Virus record (IMG/VR): IMGVR_UViG_3300032086_003167
Span: 1-48,139 of that record
Strand: one strand, 5' to 3'
From: a virus
Length of the DNA stretch: 48,139 nucleotides
Every line of letters starts with the position of its first letter. The first letter of the stretch is position 1. Shown in pieces: positions 8,884 to 16,040 of the stretch. The translations under genes and the position numbers were made by a program. The notes beneath the pieces are model-generated. The model saw only the letters and a list, made by a program, of their open reading frames with translations. It was not told the DNA's origin and ran no database searches.

Positions 8884-9054
8884 TTAAACAGCCGAATTCA
8901 CTAATTCAGACACGATCCAAGAGAGACTCACCATCAGGAGCAGTGAGCTGAAACAGCCGTCGCCATCAGCAACCAGCTCGTCTTCACGCTCTAGCTCCTC
9001 CAGGATGATGTAGTCGATGGCATCAAAGTCGCCATCTCCGTCGAAGTCAAACAT
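8884..9054 (-). CDS. Tiny membrane protein with EF-hand-type calcium loop
   Basis: A 56-aa protein whose ATG overlaps the end of the upstream HTH gene (AATGTTTGA), so it is probably translationally coupled. The N-terminus reads MFDFDGDGDFDAID, which fits the calcium-binding loop D-x-D-G-D-G-x-x-D-x-x-[DE] of EF-hands and dockerins. An acidic helix follows, and the C-terminal part (CFSSLLLMVSLSWIVSELV) is hydrophobic enough for one membrane segment. Calcium binding and membrane location are inferred from these motifs; no function is known. Confidence 0.6.
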   Translation of the reverse strand: MFDFDGDGDFDAIDYIILEELEREDELVADGDGCFSSLLLMVSLSWIVSELVNSAV

Positions 9055-9436
9055 TGAGGCCTATCGCACGAAACATACGCTTCAACAGTCCTGGCTTTTC
9101 AACCGGCCTGAAAGGTCGAACGACCTTCTTTACGACACCTTCGCATATCTGTTGGATACGCTGAAATGAAACACCATGCACCTCAGCAAGTTCCCGCATG
9201 GTCACTTCGGTGTTTGCGTAAACTTCCCGAATCGACTCATCACGTTGCGAGTTCTTACGCTGACGAACGCTGTTTTTCCTGCCTTCGGTGAGTGTGGAAG
9301 TATCTATTCCCCAATCCTCAACGATGCGTTTGCAGGTAGTGTGACTATAACCCGTTTCCCGAACAATTGCGGATATGATGTATCCCTGTTCAGCCAGGTG
9401 GATTATCTCTTCCTGGTCCTTGATTGACATAGTCAT
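9047..9436 (-). CDS. Double helix-turn-helix DNA-binding protein
   Basis: A 129-aa protein with two HTH-like units: residues about 8-42 (EIIHLAEQGYIISAIVRETG) resemble transposase/Hin-type HTH, and residues about 75-100 (TMRELAEVHGVSFQRIQQIC) resemble a sigma-region-4-like or terminase-small-type HTH. The C-terminus is basic. GGGAGA precedes the start, and an alternative start lies two codons downstream. Located in the integrase-side leftward operon, it is probably a transcription regulator. Target unknown. Confidence 0.65.
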   Translation of the reverse strand: MTMSIKDQEEIIHLAEQGYIISAIVRETGYSHTTCKRIVEDWGIDTSTLTEGRKNSVRQRKNSQRDESIREVYANTEVTMRELAEVHGVSFQRIQQICEGVVKKVVRPFRPVEKPGLLKRMFRAIGLNV

Positions 9437-9499
9437 ATCTTTTCTCCCAAAACCGCAGCCTCACCGCCCATCCGAATGAGACGGTGAGGCTTAAACAAA

Positions 9500-9997
9500 C
9501 TAGGAACTCTTCGGTGGGTACAACAGGTGGTTGACTGTTACATCATCCTGTAGCACACGGTTGAAGAACTCAGCCCACTCACACAGAAGCTCATTGGTCT
9601 TAGTTAAGACCTTTAGGTTTCCAGCCATCAACTGCTGGAACTGTCCCCATTCGAAAATTTCCTGCAACTTGCAACCACGTTTGAGCTGGTGGTAGTTGTC
9701 ACGAATTTCAGACTCATCATATGGGAAAGCACCACCTGTGTACTTCTCGTAAACCCGACGAGCGTACCAAATGCAGTTTGCACGCATAATCTGCATTCGT
9801 CGTCGTTTCTTGGCTTTGCGAGGCTCATCAGAAAAGCTCTCGAAGTACTTTGTGTCTGGATCACGCACAATGACCGGACCAACAGGTTTACGCTCCATGG
9901 GCTTGTAGGCACGAAGTGGCTCTACCGGTTGGTTGAGCCTGTTTACTGGGTTCTGTTTTTTAGAAGTGAACCAAAACTTCTTCAGCATACCGAACAT
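9500..9997 (-). CDS. Hypothetical protein
   Basis: A 165-aa basic protein. The start at 9997 has AGGAG 8 bases upstream. An in-frame ATG at 10093 also has a good AAGGA, but the extra segment contains a perfect 7-bp RNA hairpin (GTTCCTT/AAGGAAC) and reads poorly as protein, so the shorter form is preferred. The N-terminal 65 residues are Pro/Lys/Arg-rich, including a KKRRR cluster; the rest looks alpha-helical. No motif or family recognised. Confidence 0.55.
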   Translation of the reverse strand: MFGMLKKFWFTSKKQNPVNRLNQPVEPLRAYKPMERKPVGPVIVRDPDTKYFESFSDEPRKAKKRRRMQIMRANCIWYARRVYEKYTGGAFPYDESEIRDNYHQLKRGCKLQEIFEWGQFQQLMAGNLKVLTKTNELLCEWAEFFNRVLQDDVTVNHLLYPPKSS

Positions 9998-10202
9998 AGG
10001 TTCTTCTCCTGCTCTGAAGTTAGTGTTGAATAAAAGCTTGTTTTGGTTCCTTTTAAGGGTAAGGAACACTAACCACCGAAATCGATGCTTCATAATCGAA
10101 TCCTTTTCGAATGTGTCACTGCCAAATTTCGAGTCCAGAAGCTCACGTACAGTGAAGGGGTTGTTAATATGATTCCTACCGATTCTGGTCGGTGGACTTA
10201 GG
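9998..10202. other. Intergenic leader with inverted repeats
   Basis: About 200 bases without a convincing gene. It contains the hairpin GTTCCTT/AAGGAAC (about 10045-10066), a short palindrome TCACGTACAGTGA (about 10142-10154) and ACCGATTCTGGTCGGT (about 10179-10194). None is followed by a T-run on the coding side, so none is a clear terminator. They are possible operator or attenuation elements between two leftward genes. Confidence 0.3.
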
Positions 10203-10556
10203 TTAGATAGCTGTTACGAAGCTATCTGCGACTTTCACAACACTTTCTAGCAAGTCAACTAGCGGCTGCTCAATTCGCTTCGGTGCTACGATGCGACCAT
10301 CATAAAATGACTTGACATCGCCGTTGGCAAGCTCCAAAGTCACAAGCTGTTGCGAACGCTTACCTTTTGGCTTACCTGTTTTCCAGGTTTTTTCCAAAAG
10401 CGGCTGCTCGACAATATCTCGCACGCTAAGGACCTCACCTAAATAGTTTTCAGCTTCAGAAACGTAGTCCGTAAAGAAGTGACCACCAACATGGTTATGG
10501 TGGATTTGTTTGAGATACGTGAATGAAACACGATCTCCAGGATTAAACTTAGTCAT
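10203..10556 (-). CDS. Hypothetical protein, SH3-like barrel possible
   Basis: A 117-aa protein beginning MTKFNPGDRVSFTYL, a pattern common in small SH3/KOW-type beta barrels (x-x-G-D-x-V-x-[FY]). Later alternating hydrophobic strands (QQLVTLELANGDVKSFYDGRIVAP) support a mostly beta domain. The C-terminal helix ends DSFVTAI. Its start overlaps the upstream gene stop (ATGA). No function assigned. Confidence 0.6.
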   Translation of the reverse strand: MTKFNPGDRVSFTYLKQIHHNHVGGHFFTDYVSEAENYLGEVLSVRDIVEQPLLEKTWKTGKPKGKRSQQLVTLELANGDVKSFYDGRIVAPKRIEQPLVDLLESVVKVADSFVTAI

Positions 10557-10882
10557 ACAACAACCTCGTAAAAAACTTGGCTGCGAGCGTCAGCTTGATA
10601 CCGCCGAACAACGCACGCATCCTCTCTAAGTAAGTGCAACGCTCCCAATTCCTCGTGTCGGACGTATTCCATTCCGAGTTGATAATGGTCATCGATGCTT
10701 ATCTCGAACGCTAAAGGATCAGCCTTCACTGCGTTCAGGATTTTTGCGACTTTGATCTTCCTGGCAAGGTGTTTGTTTTTGCCTTTACATCCCTTTGAGA
10801 TGAGATTGGCCTGTTTTGCTGCCTTAAAAGATGCCTTTGCCGCTTCGGGATTTGACTCCCTTTTAATTTGTTTCATTGTCAT
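10553..10882 (-). CDS. Hypothetical basic protein
   Basis: A 109-aa protein with a strongly basic N-terminal half (Lys-rich, helical, about residues 1-50) and an acidic C-terminal half. The start overlaps the preceding gene by 20 bases and its stop overlaps the next start by 4 bases, typical of the densely packed leftward operon. Nucleic-acid binding is possible from charge alone. No family recognised. Confidence 0.55.
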   Translation of the reverse strand: MTMKQIKRESNPEAAKASFKAAKQANLISKGCKGKNKHLARKIKVAKILNAVKADPLAFEISIDDHYQLGMEYVRHEELGALHLLREDACVVRRYQADARSQVFYEVVV

Positions 10883-11120
10883 TCCTAATCTCCTTTTTGA
10901 ATTTTCCGCTACAAGCCAAGTATCCGGTATTCTTGTGATACTTCAGGCAGAAGTCTAACCTCGCATCTAAATCTTCATTGCCCCACCGCTCACTCACTGC
11001 GTTAATCCAATCCCAACATTGTCTGTTGGTTTGGCCGTCATAGCCTAACGCAAGCGATATGCGGCGTAATGTGTCTTGCATGTATGCCAGCGATTCACAG
11101 TCTTCTATTTTTGCTATCAT
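10863..11120 (-). CDS. Hypothetical protein
   Basis: An 85-aa protein started at the ATG at 11120, with GGAG about 7 bases upstream and the ATG overlapping the stop of the preceding 26-codon gene (ATGA). A longer frame to 11177 would begin in unrelated sequence. The protein is helical with a CWDWIN motif around the middle and a basic C-terminus. No family recognised. Confidence 0.5.
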   Translation of the reverse strand: MIAKIEDCESLAYMQDTLRRISLALGYDGQTNRQCWDWINAVSERWGNEDLDARLDFCLKYHKNTGYLACSGKFKKEIRNDNETN

Positions 11121-11197
11121 CTTTCTTCTCCGAACAAAATGTCGTAGAACGCTGCTGCTGCATAGGTCCAGACACAAATCTCAACTACCGATTCCAT
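11117..11197 (-). CDS. Possible 26-aa micro-protein
   Basis: A short frame, MESVVEICVWTYAAAAFYDI and then LFGEER, with GAGAGGG about 7 bases upstream and an ATGA overlap with the next gene. Regular spacing within a chain of overlapping leftward genes supports translation. It is hydrophobic in the middle. It may simply serve to couple ribosomes to the next gene. Confidence 0.4.
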   Translation of the reverse strand: MESVVEICVWTYAAAAFYDILFGEER

Positions 11198-11206
11198 AAA
11201 CCCTCT

Positions 11207-11359
11207 CTATCGCCGATGAAAGAAATTGAAGTGATAAGCTGCTTCCTCTTCTTCAGTCATCTCGAAGTCATTTTCATCAGTTGCTTTTTCGCAAAACAAC
11301 CCTTCTACAAAGCCGCCAATGATCGCCACAACAAATGCTGCTGTCATAAAAAATTCCAT
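11207..11359 (-). CDS. Small single-pass membrane protein
   Basis: A 50-aa protein: N-terminal hydrophobic helix (MTAAFVVAIIGGFVEGLF, residues 5-22) followed by an acidic tail with EEEE. A GAGG lies upstream, and the start is 4 bases after the stop of the regulator gene. Membrane location is inferred; function unknown. Confidence 0.55.
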   Translation of the reverse strand: MEFFMTAAFVVAIIGGFVEGLFCEKATDENDFEMTEEEEAAYHFNFFHRR

Positions 11360-11363
11360 AACC

Positions 11364-11624
11364 TCACTTATCTCCTTTCAATCGCTCGATGATTTTGTCA
11401 TCAGCCAGATCAAGCACACCGCCGATTGCGGCAAGCTTATATAAGGTCTCCAAATTCGGACGACGGAAACCACCTCGCCATTCCAATATCTGGTGGTACT
11501 GAAGACTTAGTGGAGCTGCGTACAAGCTCTGCTTCTCTTTAGCAGCATCGAGGATCAGATTGACCAACTTGGTCAGCTCTTTCTTCTCGTTGTCACTCAG
11601 TCGCTTCTTGTGTTTGCCAGACAT
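11364..11624 (-). CDS. Small regulator, probable helix-turn-helix
   Basis: An 86-aa protein, the first gene after the strong leftward promoter. A charged N-terminal helix is followed by a segment of the form SLQYHQILEWRGGFRRPNLE and then TLYKLAAIGG, which resembles helices 2-4 of Cro/XRE-type DNA-binding domains (turn, recognition helix, Arg-Pro-x-Leu-x-x-Leu-x-x-Leu-Ala). Position directly downstream of the promoter, in the integrase-side operon, fits an autoregulating switch protein. Assignment is tentative because the first helix is divergent. Confidence 0.55.
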   Translation of the reverse strand: MSGKHKKRLSDNEKKELTKLVNLILDAAKEKQSLYAAPLSLQYHQILEWRGGFRRPNLETLYKLAAIGGVLDLADDKIIERLKGDK

Positions 11625-11668
11625 TTTATTTTCTTTTGAATTCCAATAGTTGCCGTGTTATTTCCTAT

Positions 11669-11696
11669 ATTATAACATATATCGTCTTTTTGTCAA
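11669..11696 (-). promoter_or_regulatory. Consensus sigma-70 promoter for the leftward integrase-side operon
   Basis: On the minus strand TTGACA (11696-11691) is followed after 16 bases by TATAAT (11674-11669), a full match to the bacterial consensus. Transcription would start near 11662 and read the regulator, the chain of small genes and probably the xis-like and int genes. The segment overlaps no gene. Confidence 0.85.
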
Positions 11697-11873
11697 TAGT
11701 TACAGCAACTTTTTAACGTAAATAATCTCTGTTTTTTTGCTGGCATCCGTTCTACCCTTGTTTTACAGTGTTTTAAGCAGATTTTATCTTACCATAAAAT
11801 TCTAAAATTGCAACCCAAAACCCAATATTTAGTGCAAGTTTCTATCCGGTTGGTAAGTAGCAGTGTTTTTTGG
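11697..11873. other. AT-rich divergent control region
   Basis: About 180 bases between the leftward promoter and a rightward promoter. No gene or clear repeat is seen. It has several T- and A-runs (for example GTTTTTTTG near 11731 and ACCATAAAATTCTAAAATTG near 11796), as expected for a region bound by regulators or curved DNA. A replication-origin role is possible but unsupported. Confidence 0.3.
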
Positions 11874-11901
11874 TTGACAATCTGTGGTCTCGTGTTAAGA
11901 T
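11874..11901 (+). promoter_or_regulatory. Rightward promoter in front of the structured RNA
   Basis: TTGACA (11874-11879), 16-base spacer, TAAGAT (11896-11901). No gene of 60 codons or more lies downstream on this strand before the convergent 526-aa gene; instead the transcript would be the structured RNA at about 11906-12260. Confidence 0.7.
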
Positions 11902-12260
11902 TCTTCTTGGCCGTCTGGCTCAGACACAGGTTACTTGCTGCTGCGTTGTTCTCCTGCCCACAAAAGAACGCAGAATAAACATCCGCTGAGGGAGAGAAAT
12001 CCCATGGCCATCAGCGTCAGGAGCGAAATGGAGTGACGTGTTTAGACACATATCACAAGGGTTTTGCTAATCGCCGTTATGAAATCCAGGCAACGCGCAG
12101 CTACTAGATGCTGCAAGACAGATGCGTCCTGGTCGTATAGCCGTTATGAATAAGTGACGACGACCTGAGTTAAATAGTGAGTAAAGGACTCACGCTAGAC
12201 CGCTTTGGTAAAGCTTCGGTAGAGGCTAAAGGGAATCTGTCTAGCTACGCTGCTGTAGAC
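11902..12260 (+). ncRNA. Structured non-coding RNA candidate (about 350 nt)
   Basis: Downstream of a good promoter the plus strand folds into many near-perfect local helices: GTCTG 11913/CAGAC 11921; CTGCGTT 11941/AACGCAG 11967; CGCTGA 11984/TCAGCG 12011 enclosing GGGA/TCCC; GTGT 12038/ACAC 12046; CCAGG-ACGC 12086/GCGT-CCTGG 12124 enclosing GCAGC 12097/GCTGC 12110; GTGAGT 12177/ACTCAC 12188; GCTAGAC 12194/GTCTAGC 12239 enclosing GCTTT/AAAGC. GCCGTTATGAA occurs twice (12073, 12140), flanking the central hairpin. A possible end is GTCTA/TAGAC (12239-12260) followed by GCTTTT, overlapping the end of the convergent gene. It does not match tmRNA, RNase P, 6S or a group I intron core by eye. Confidence 0.6.
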
Positions 12261-13821
12261 GCTTTTCGAAGCTAATAGGTTCTCTGATCGATTGTCCCCA
12301 ATCGTCGCATTCGCTATCCCACGCCATTGGGAGCTTGCCCTTCTCTACCAGCTCGGGATCATAAACAAGCTTGCCAATTGCTACGCTGGCCGACACTGGA
12401 CCAGGTTCCTTCTCTTTGACAACACGCTCTTCAAACATGAACAGCTCATTCTCCTCAACGCATGTTGTCCATTCCCAGATACACGATGCAATTAGATAGA
12501 TCAGCTGGTGAAACAATAGTGGTTGATCTGGACTTGTGATACGCATCCGTTCACGAGCGTCATCTGTGATATATCGATTTGCTGACGACAAGAACAATGA
12601 GTTGCTAATGTTAATGTTTAACTTGTCTGGTTGTACTTGCCCATCAGTAAACTGATGAACCCGATCGAGTAAATCCTTAACCAAATCTGACACAGAATTA
12701 GCCATGCCAATAGGCTCAAACTCACCTGCTCGACCATCCCTTTCCCAAGCTCTGAAATGCCACAGTCGGTGAGGAATGATGCCCTTAAATGCTTTCAGGA
12801 TAATGTTTACATCCTTCATCCAGGCATCCAGCAGATACACTTCGTTTCTAATATCCCGCTCGCTGGAGTCTATCTTTTCAGCTGCATATATAGCATCTGC
12901 TGTGTTATCCATGACACGGTTGATGGCATCGTAGATGTTAGTTGAGGTGTTGCGTTTGATCTCTTTTCCGTTGCGGAAAAAGGTTGCTGCACGACGCTCA
13001 CTACGCTTTCTGAATGCCGACTGAGCAAAGCTGAATCGACCAATCGGCAGGTCAAATCTCGTTGACTCGCCATCGGTACGCCACTTGTAACCAAACAGGC
13101 TCAGCACCTCCTCAAACACATCGAAGTTTCGCTTGGTGGTCATGCGTCGAGCACTAGCACGATCCATATTGAGAATCTGGTAAAGGTGGAAATATCCGTG
13201 ACTCCCAAAGTCCATCACCGCAGCTTGTACCTCATCAACGCCTGAATTGCGAAATATCTGGCCAGCAGCGTGTGCAACAGCTTCCAAGTGGCACGTTTCT
13301 GGTAAAGAAGCCGGATTATCACGCTCAAGCTCGACATTCCATGAGTCTTCTGCATCTGGCTTAATAGTCTTCTCAGCTTTAGCAATTCGCTCCTCAAGAT
13401 CATCCATAGAGGCTTCTATCGTTCCACGAGCAAATGGATCGTTGATTGACGCTGCCATCGCCGACAGATTCTTTAGGTCAAGCTTCAACTCTTCGAGGCT
13501 CTTCTGTGTCTGCGGTGTATTGCTTCCACCGGCACTGAGCTGCTCGTTCACAGCGTTGCGAATTTCCCATCCAAGACTACAGACACCGCCAACAGCATCG
13601 TTAAGCGTCGAGAGCGATTCAATCTTAATCGTATCGATTTCACGATCCTGACGTTCAATAGCTAGCTTTAATCGACCGCCAGCTGAGCAGATTGTCTGGC
13701 CTATATTGCGAAGCAACGACCCTAAATCGTACAGCTCCTCTGAAGTCCAATGGTACGCATTGATCTTGTATGCGTTTTGTTCCTGGATTTTCTTCTTGAT
13801 CGAATCGTATCGAGTGCTCAT
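12241..13821 (-). CDS. Orphan 526-aa hypothetical protein
   Basis: Started at the ATG at 13821 (MSTRYDSIKKKI), about 72 bases inside the predicted transcript and with AGGA upstream. The longer frame to 13899 starts with TTG next to the promoter. The protein is largely alpha-helical: an N-terminal coiled-coil-like part (about 1-160, including DLEERIAKAEKTI), a central basic segment (about 250-300) and a C-terminal helical part. No Walker, nuclease or membrane motif is visible. It is a single-gene unit diverging from the replication operon, opposite the structured RNA. Function unknown; regulator, replication accessory or host-takeover roles are all possible. Confidence 0.65.
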   Translation of the reverse strand: MSTRYDSIKKKIQEQNAYKINAYHWTSEELYDLGSLLRNIGQTICSAGGRLKLAIERQDREIDTIKIESLSTLNDAVGGVCSLGWEIRNAVNEQLSAGGSNTPQTQKSLEELKLDLKNLSAMAASINDPFARGTIEASMDDLEERIAKAEKTIKPDAEDSWNVELERDNPASLPETCHLEAVAHAAGQIFRNSGVDEVQAAVMDFGSHGYFHLYQILNMDRASARRMTTKRNFDVFEEVLSLFGYKWRTDGESTRFDLPIGRFSFAQSAFRKRSERRAATFFRNGKEIKRNTSTNIYDAINRVMDNTADAIYAAEKIDSSERDIRNEVYLLDAWMKDVNIILKAFKGIIPHRLWHFRAWERDGRAGEFEPIGMANSVSDLVKDLLDRVHQFTDGQVQPDKLNINISNSLFLSSANRYITDDARERMRITSPDQPLLFHQLIYLIASCIWEWTTCVEENELFMFEERVVKEKEPGPVSASVAIGKLVYDPELVEKGKLPMAWDSECDDWGQSIREPISFEKRLQQRS

Positions 13822-13899
13822 GTCTTTATCCTGCAAATGCAGTGGTTTCAGGTGTTTAGGAAGTCTTAATATGTTTTTGGCTATATCGGCCACAATCAA

Positions 13900-13927
13900 A
13901 TAGTAGCATTAACTAACTTCTTATCAA
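13900..13927 (-). promoter_or_regulatory. Promoter of the 526-aa orphan gene
   Basis: On the minus strand TTGATA (13927-13922), 16 bases, then TACTAT (13905-13900). It is placed back to back with the rightward promoter of the replication operon, so a regulator bound here could control both directions. Confidence 0.6.
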
Positions 13928-13955
13928 TTGCAATATCAGAAAAACATAGTATCTT
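13928..13955 (+). promoter_or_regulatory. Promoter of the replication/recombination operon
   Basis: TTGCAA (13928-13933), 16 bases, TATCTT (13950-13955), about 47 bases upstream of the first gene. The -35 element is directly adjacent to the -35 element of the opposite promoter. The match is moderate. Confidence 0.5.
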
Positions 13956-14002
13956 TTTAATTGTCACGCAACCCGTAACCTCCAAAACATAGGAAATACG
14001 CC

Positions 14003-14209
14003 ATGAAATACGAATTCGACGTGACGACCGACAAATTCAACACACTGCACGTTTACGCAGAAAAGTTCGGTGTAAACGTGCAAACCGTAGATAGTTGGAC
14101 CACCAAACATGGTCTTCCATATATAAGACCAGGTTCAACGAAATACACCACCAATGAAGCTTTCAACGAATGGCTAAATGAACGCAATGGCGAATTGCCA
14201 GAGGTTTGA
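14003..14209 (+). CDS. Small excisionase/MerR-like HTH protein
   Basis: A 68-aa protein, first gene of the rightward early operon, with AGGAAA 8 bases before the ATG. The sequence LHVYAEKFGVNVQTVDSWTT, then HGLPYIRPGSTKYTTNEAFNEW, follows the plan helix-turn-helix, wing with a Gly-Ser/Thr turn, then a closing helix, as in HTH_17 proteins. It may regulate the divergent promoters or act at a replication origin. Its stop is one base before the next start. Confidence 0.65.
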   Translation: MKYEFDVTTDKFNTLHVYAEKFGVNVQTVDSWTTKHGLPYIRPGSTKYTTNEAFNEWLNERNGELPEV

Positions 14210-14210
14210 G

Positions 14211-15266
14211 ATGCCACACGTATATGAACCGCTTCAAGCAGCATTAGACCACCTAAAGGCGTGCCAAAGCACAGGAAGTGACCCATTTGAAGTCGCCTCT
14301 GCTTCGGCACTGCTGGAAGTGTACGACAGTTACTACGACAACGGCAAGTTCGATGTTGTGTCTGTTGAAGCAACTCAAAAGATAAACATTCCCGAAACGA
14401 AGTTTTCGCTAACAGGTCGATTCGACACATTTCTGCGAGACGAGCGAGGAAAGTTAATCAATTTAGAGCACAAGACAACTTCTTCTGCTTTGGATAACCC
14501 TTGGCATCCGCAGCTCGCCAAAACGAGCTTCGACCGCCAGATCAGCCTGTACCACTTACTGGCTTACCTCAACGGTGAAATGGTTGAGGAAACGTGGATG
14601 GATGTGATTCGCAAAGTTTCACTTCGCCCAAAAGCCGTACCAGTTGGTACAGCAAACAAGCGGTTTGGGTCTAAGCGAGAAATCGTTGACAACTCAACCT
14701 ACTTCGGCAAGGAGCTCAGCCAGGAAACGCTTATGTTGTTTCGGGCTGACAAGCTGAAGAAAGAGAACGCTGAGATGTATCGTTATCGAGTGCTCCATGT
14801 ACTCAACGAGAACCCTGAAGCGTATTTTCGTCGCAAGACGAGGATTACTCGCACAGTTGATGAGATGAAGGAAGCTTTCCGTCAACTCGTGATGGTCGCT
14901 AAGGAGATAGAGCGAGCAGAAGAGACTGATAGTTGGTATCAGAACACGAATAGTTGTTTCGCTTACGGCACAACTTGTCCATTCTGGACGATCTGTTCTG
15001 GCACTGACCATCCTGAGAGCGACACATGGGTCCCAAGGAAGGGATCGTCGCAGTCAGGCAGGTTCAATCTGTCGCACAGCCGCATTGGTACATTCCATAG
15101 CTGCCGCACTAAATACTACTTCACGTATGTGCGTGGGATTGAAAAGGCGAGTAGAGAAAAATCAGACGCATTGAGGTATGGATCGCTGGTTCACGATGCA
15201 CTGGAGAAATATTGGTTGCAACAGAAGGAACTCAGAAATGGGAATTCTGGAACAAGTGAAGTCTGA
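14211..15266 (+). CDS. PD-(D/E)XK recombination nuclease, apparently circularly permuted
   Basis: A 351-aa Cas4/AddB/RecB-type exonuclease. The ATG at 14211 has AGAGG upstream; the in-frame 14178 ATG lies within the previous gene. Catalytic residues come early: Asp72 (TGRFDTF), Glu86-x-Lys88 (NLEHKTT), Gln110-x3-Tyr114. Three cysteines follow (249, 256, 262). Only after these, at residues 287-335, comes the part that normally opens the domain: LSHSRIGTFHSC (Cys298) and GSLVHDALE (His328, usual first metal ligand). The four cysteines would form the Fe-S cluster. The order of the halves is therefore swapped. It precedes a Sak4-like ATPase and an SSB-like gene, the usual phage recombination set, and probably makes recombinogenic ends. 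The last 29 bases overlap the next gene. Confidence 0.8.
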   Translation: MPHVYEPLQAALDHLKACQSTGSDPFEVASASALLEVYDSYYDNGKFDVVSVEATQKINIPETKFSLTGRFDTFLRDERGKLINLEHKTTSSALDNPWHPQLAKTSFDRQISLYHLLAYLNGEMVEETWMDVIRKVSLRPKAVPVGTANKRFGSKREIVDNSTYFGKELSQETLMLFRADKLKKENAEMYRYRVLHVLNENPEAYFRRKTRITRTVDEMKEAFRQLVMVAKEIERAEETDSWYQNTNSCFAYGTTCPFWTICSGTDHPESDTWVPRKGSSQSGRFNLSHSRIGTFHSCRTKYYFTYVRGIEKASREKSDALRYGSLVHDALEKYWLQQKELRNGNSGTSEV

Positions 15267-16017
15267 GCCTGATCCTCGTGGAATGCGAGTGGTTGTGCTT
15301 GGAGTTCCGGGAGTTGGCAAGACAAGTTTTGCCTGCCAAGCTCCTGAACCATTGGTCATCACGACTCATGCCGAAGATGGTGTGAATACCTTGATGGCAA
15401 GTGGACAGATCGAACCAGTCAGTTACCTGGACGGTCTTAATTCATTCACCGAAGTATCGAATTTAATCCAAGAGCTTCGTGAAACGGATGACCTTAAATA
15501 CAAGTCCATTGTGATCGACACGATCAACGGACTAAGCGTTAGCTGTGTGAAAGAAACCTGCGACCAGGACTATGGTGGCGACTGGAATCGATTCACAGCC
15601 TACGGACAAGGTTACACAATTGCAGCAGATCGCTGGCGTAAGTTCTTTTACGACTTAGATCAGCTGCGGCTTGAGAAGGGTGTGCATGTGTTTGCCATCG
15701 GCCACGTCAAGATCGGCAACTTCGCCAATCCAAGTGGTCAGGACTTCAGCCGCTATCAACCAGATATCCACAAGACATTGTGGCCGGTTGTTGAGCGATG
15801 GAGTGATGCCATCCTCTTTATGGACTTCCTTACAGTTACGTCGCAGGACGGACTGAAGGTCAAAGGCAAAGGTGGTACTGAACGCATCATCCATTGCCAG
15901 GGACAGGCAAGCTTTGTGGCGAAGAATCGCTACGGACTGCCACCCGAACTCTCGTGTGGGAAAACACCACAAGCAGCCTGGCAAAACTTTGCCACTGCTC
16001 TCGGTGCTAATTCTTAG
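15238..16017 (+). CDS. Sak4-like RecA-fold ATPase (single-strand annealing/recombinase)
   Basis: A 259-aa ATPase started at 15238 inside the end of the nuclease gene, with a good purine-rich site (AACAGAAGGAA...) upstream. Walker A is GVPGVGKTS (about residues 22-30), Walker B is SIVIDTING (about 97-105), and motifs around AIGHVK and the sensor region follow the AAA_24/Sak4 family. Family members promote homologous recombination together with a phage SSB and exonuclease, exactly the neighbours found here. Length is normal for the family. Confidence 0.88.
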   Translation: MGILEQVKSEPDPRGMRVVVLGVPGVGKTSFACQAPEPLVITTHAEDGVNTLMASGQIEPVSYLDGLNSFTEVSNLIQELRETDDLKYKSIVIDTINGLSVSCVKETCDQDYGGDWNRFTAYGQGYTIAADRWRKFFYDLDQLRLEKGVHVFAIGHVKIGNFANPSGQDFSRYQPDIHKTLWPVVERWSDAILFMDFLTVTSQDGLKVKGKGGTERIIHCQGQASFVAKNRYGLPPELSCGKTPQAAWQNFATALGANS

Positions 16018-16040
16018 GTCAGCGTAACAGGAGCAAAGTT

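Noticed and set aside
11902-12260. Structured RNA as tmRNA, RNase P RNA or group I intron
   Set aside because: No tRNA-like ends or tag reading frame, no P4 consensus of RNase P, no P7/R element of a group I intron. A 10-base match to the 16S rRNA start (CTGGCTCAGA) is chance.
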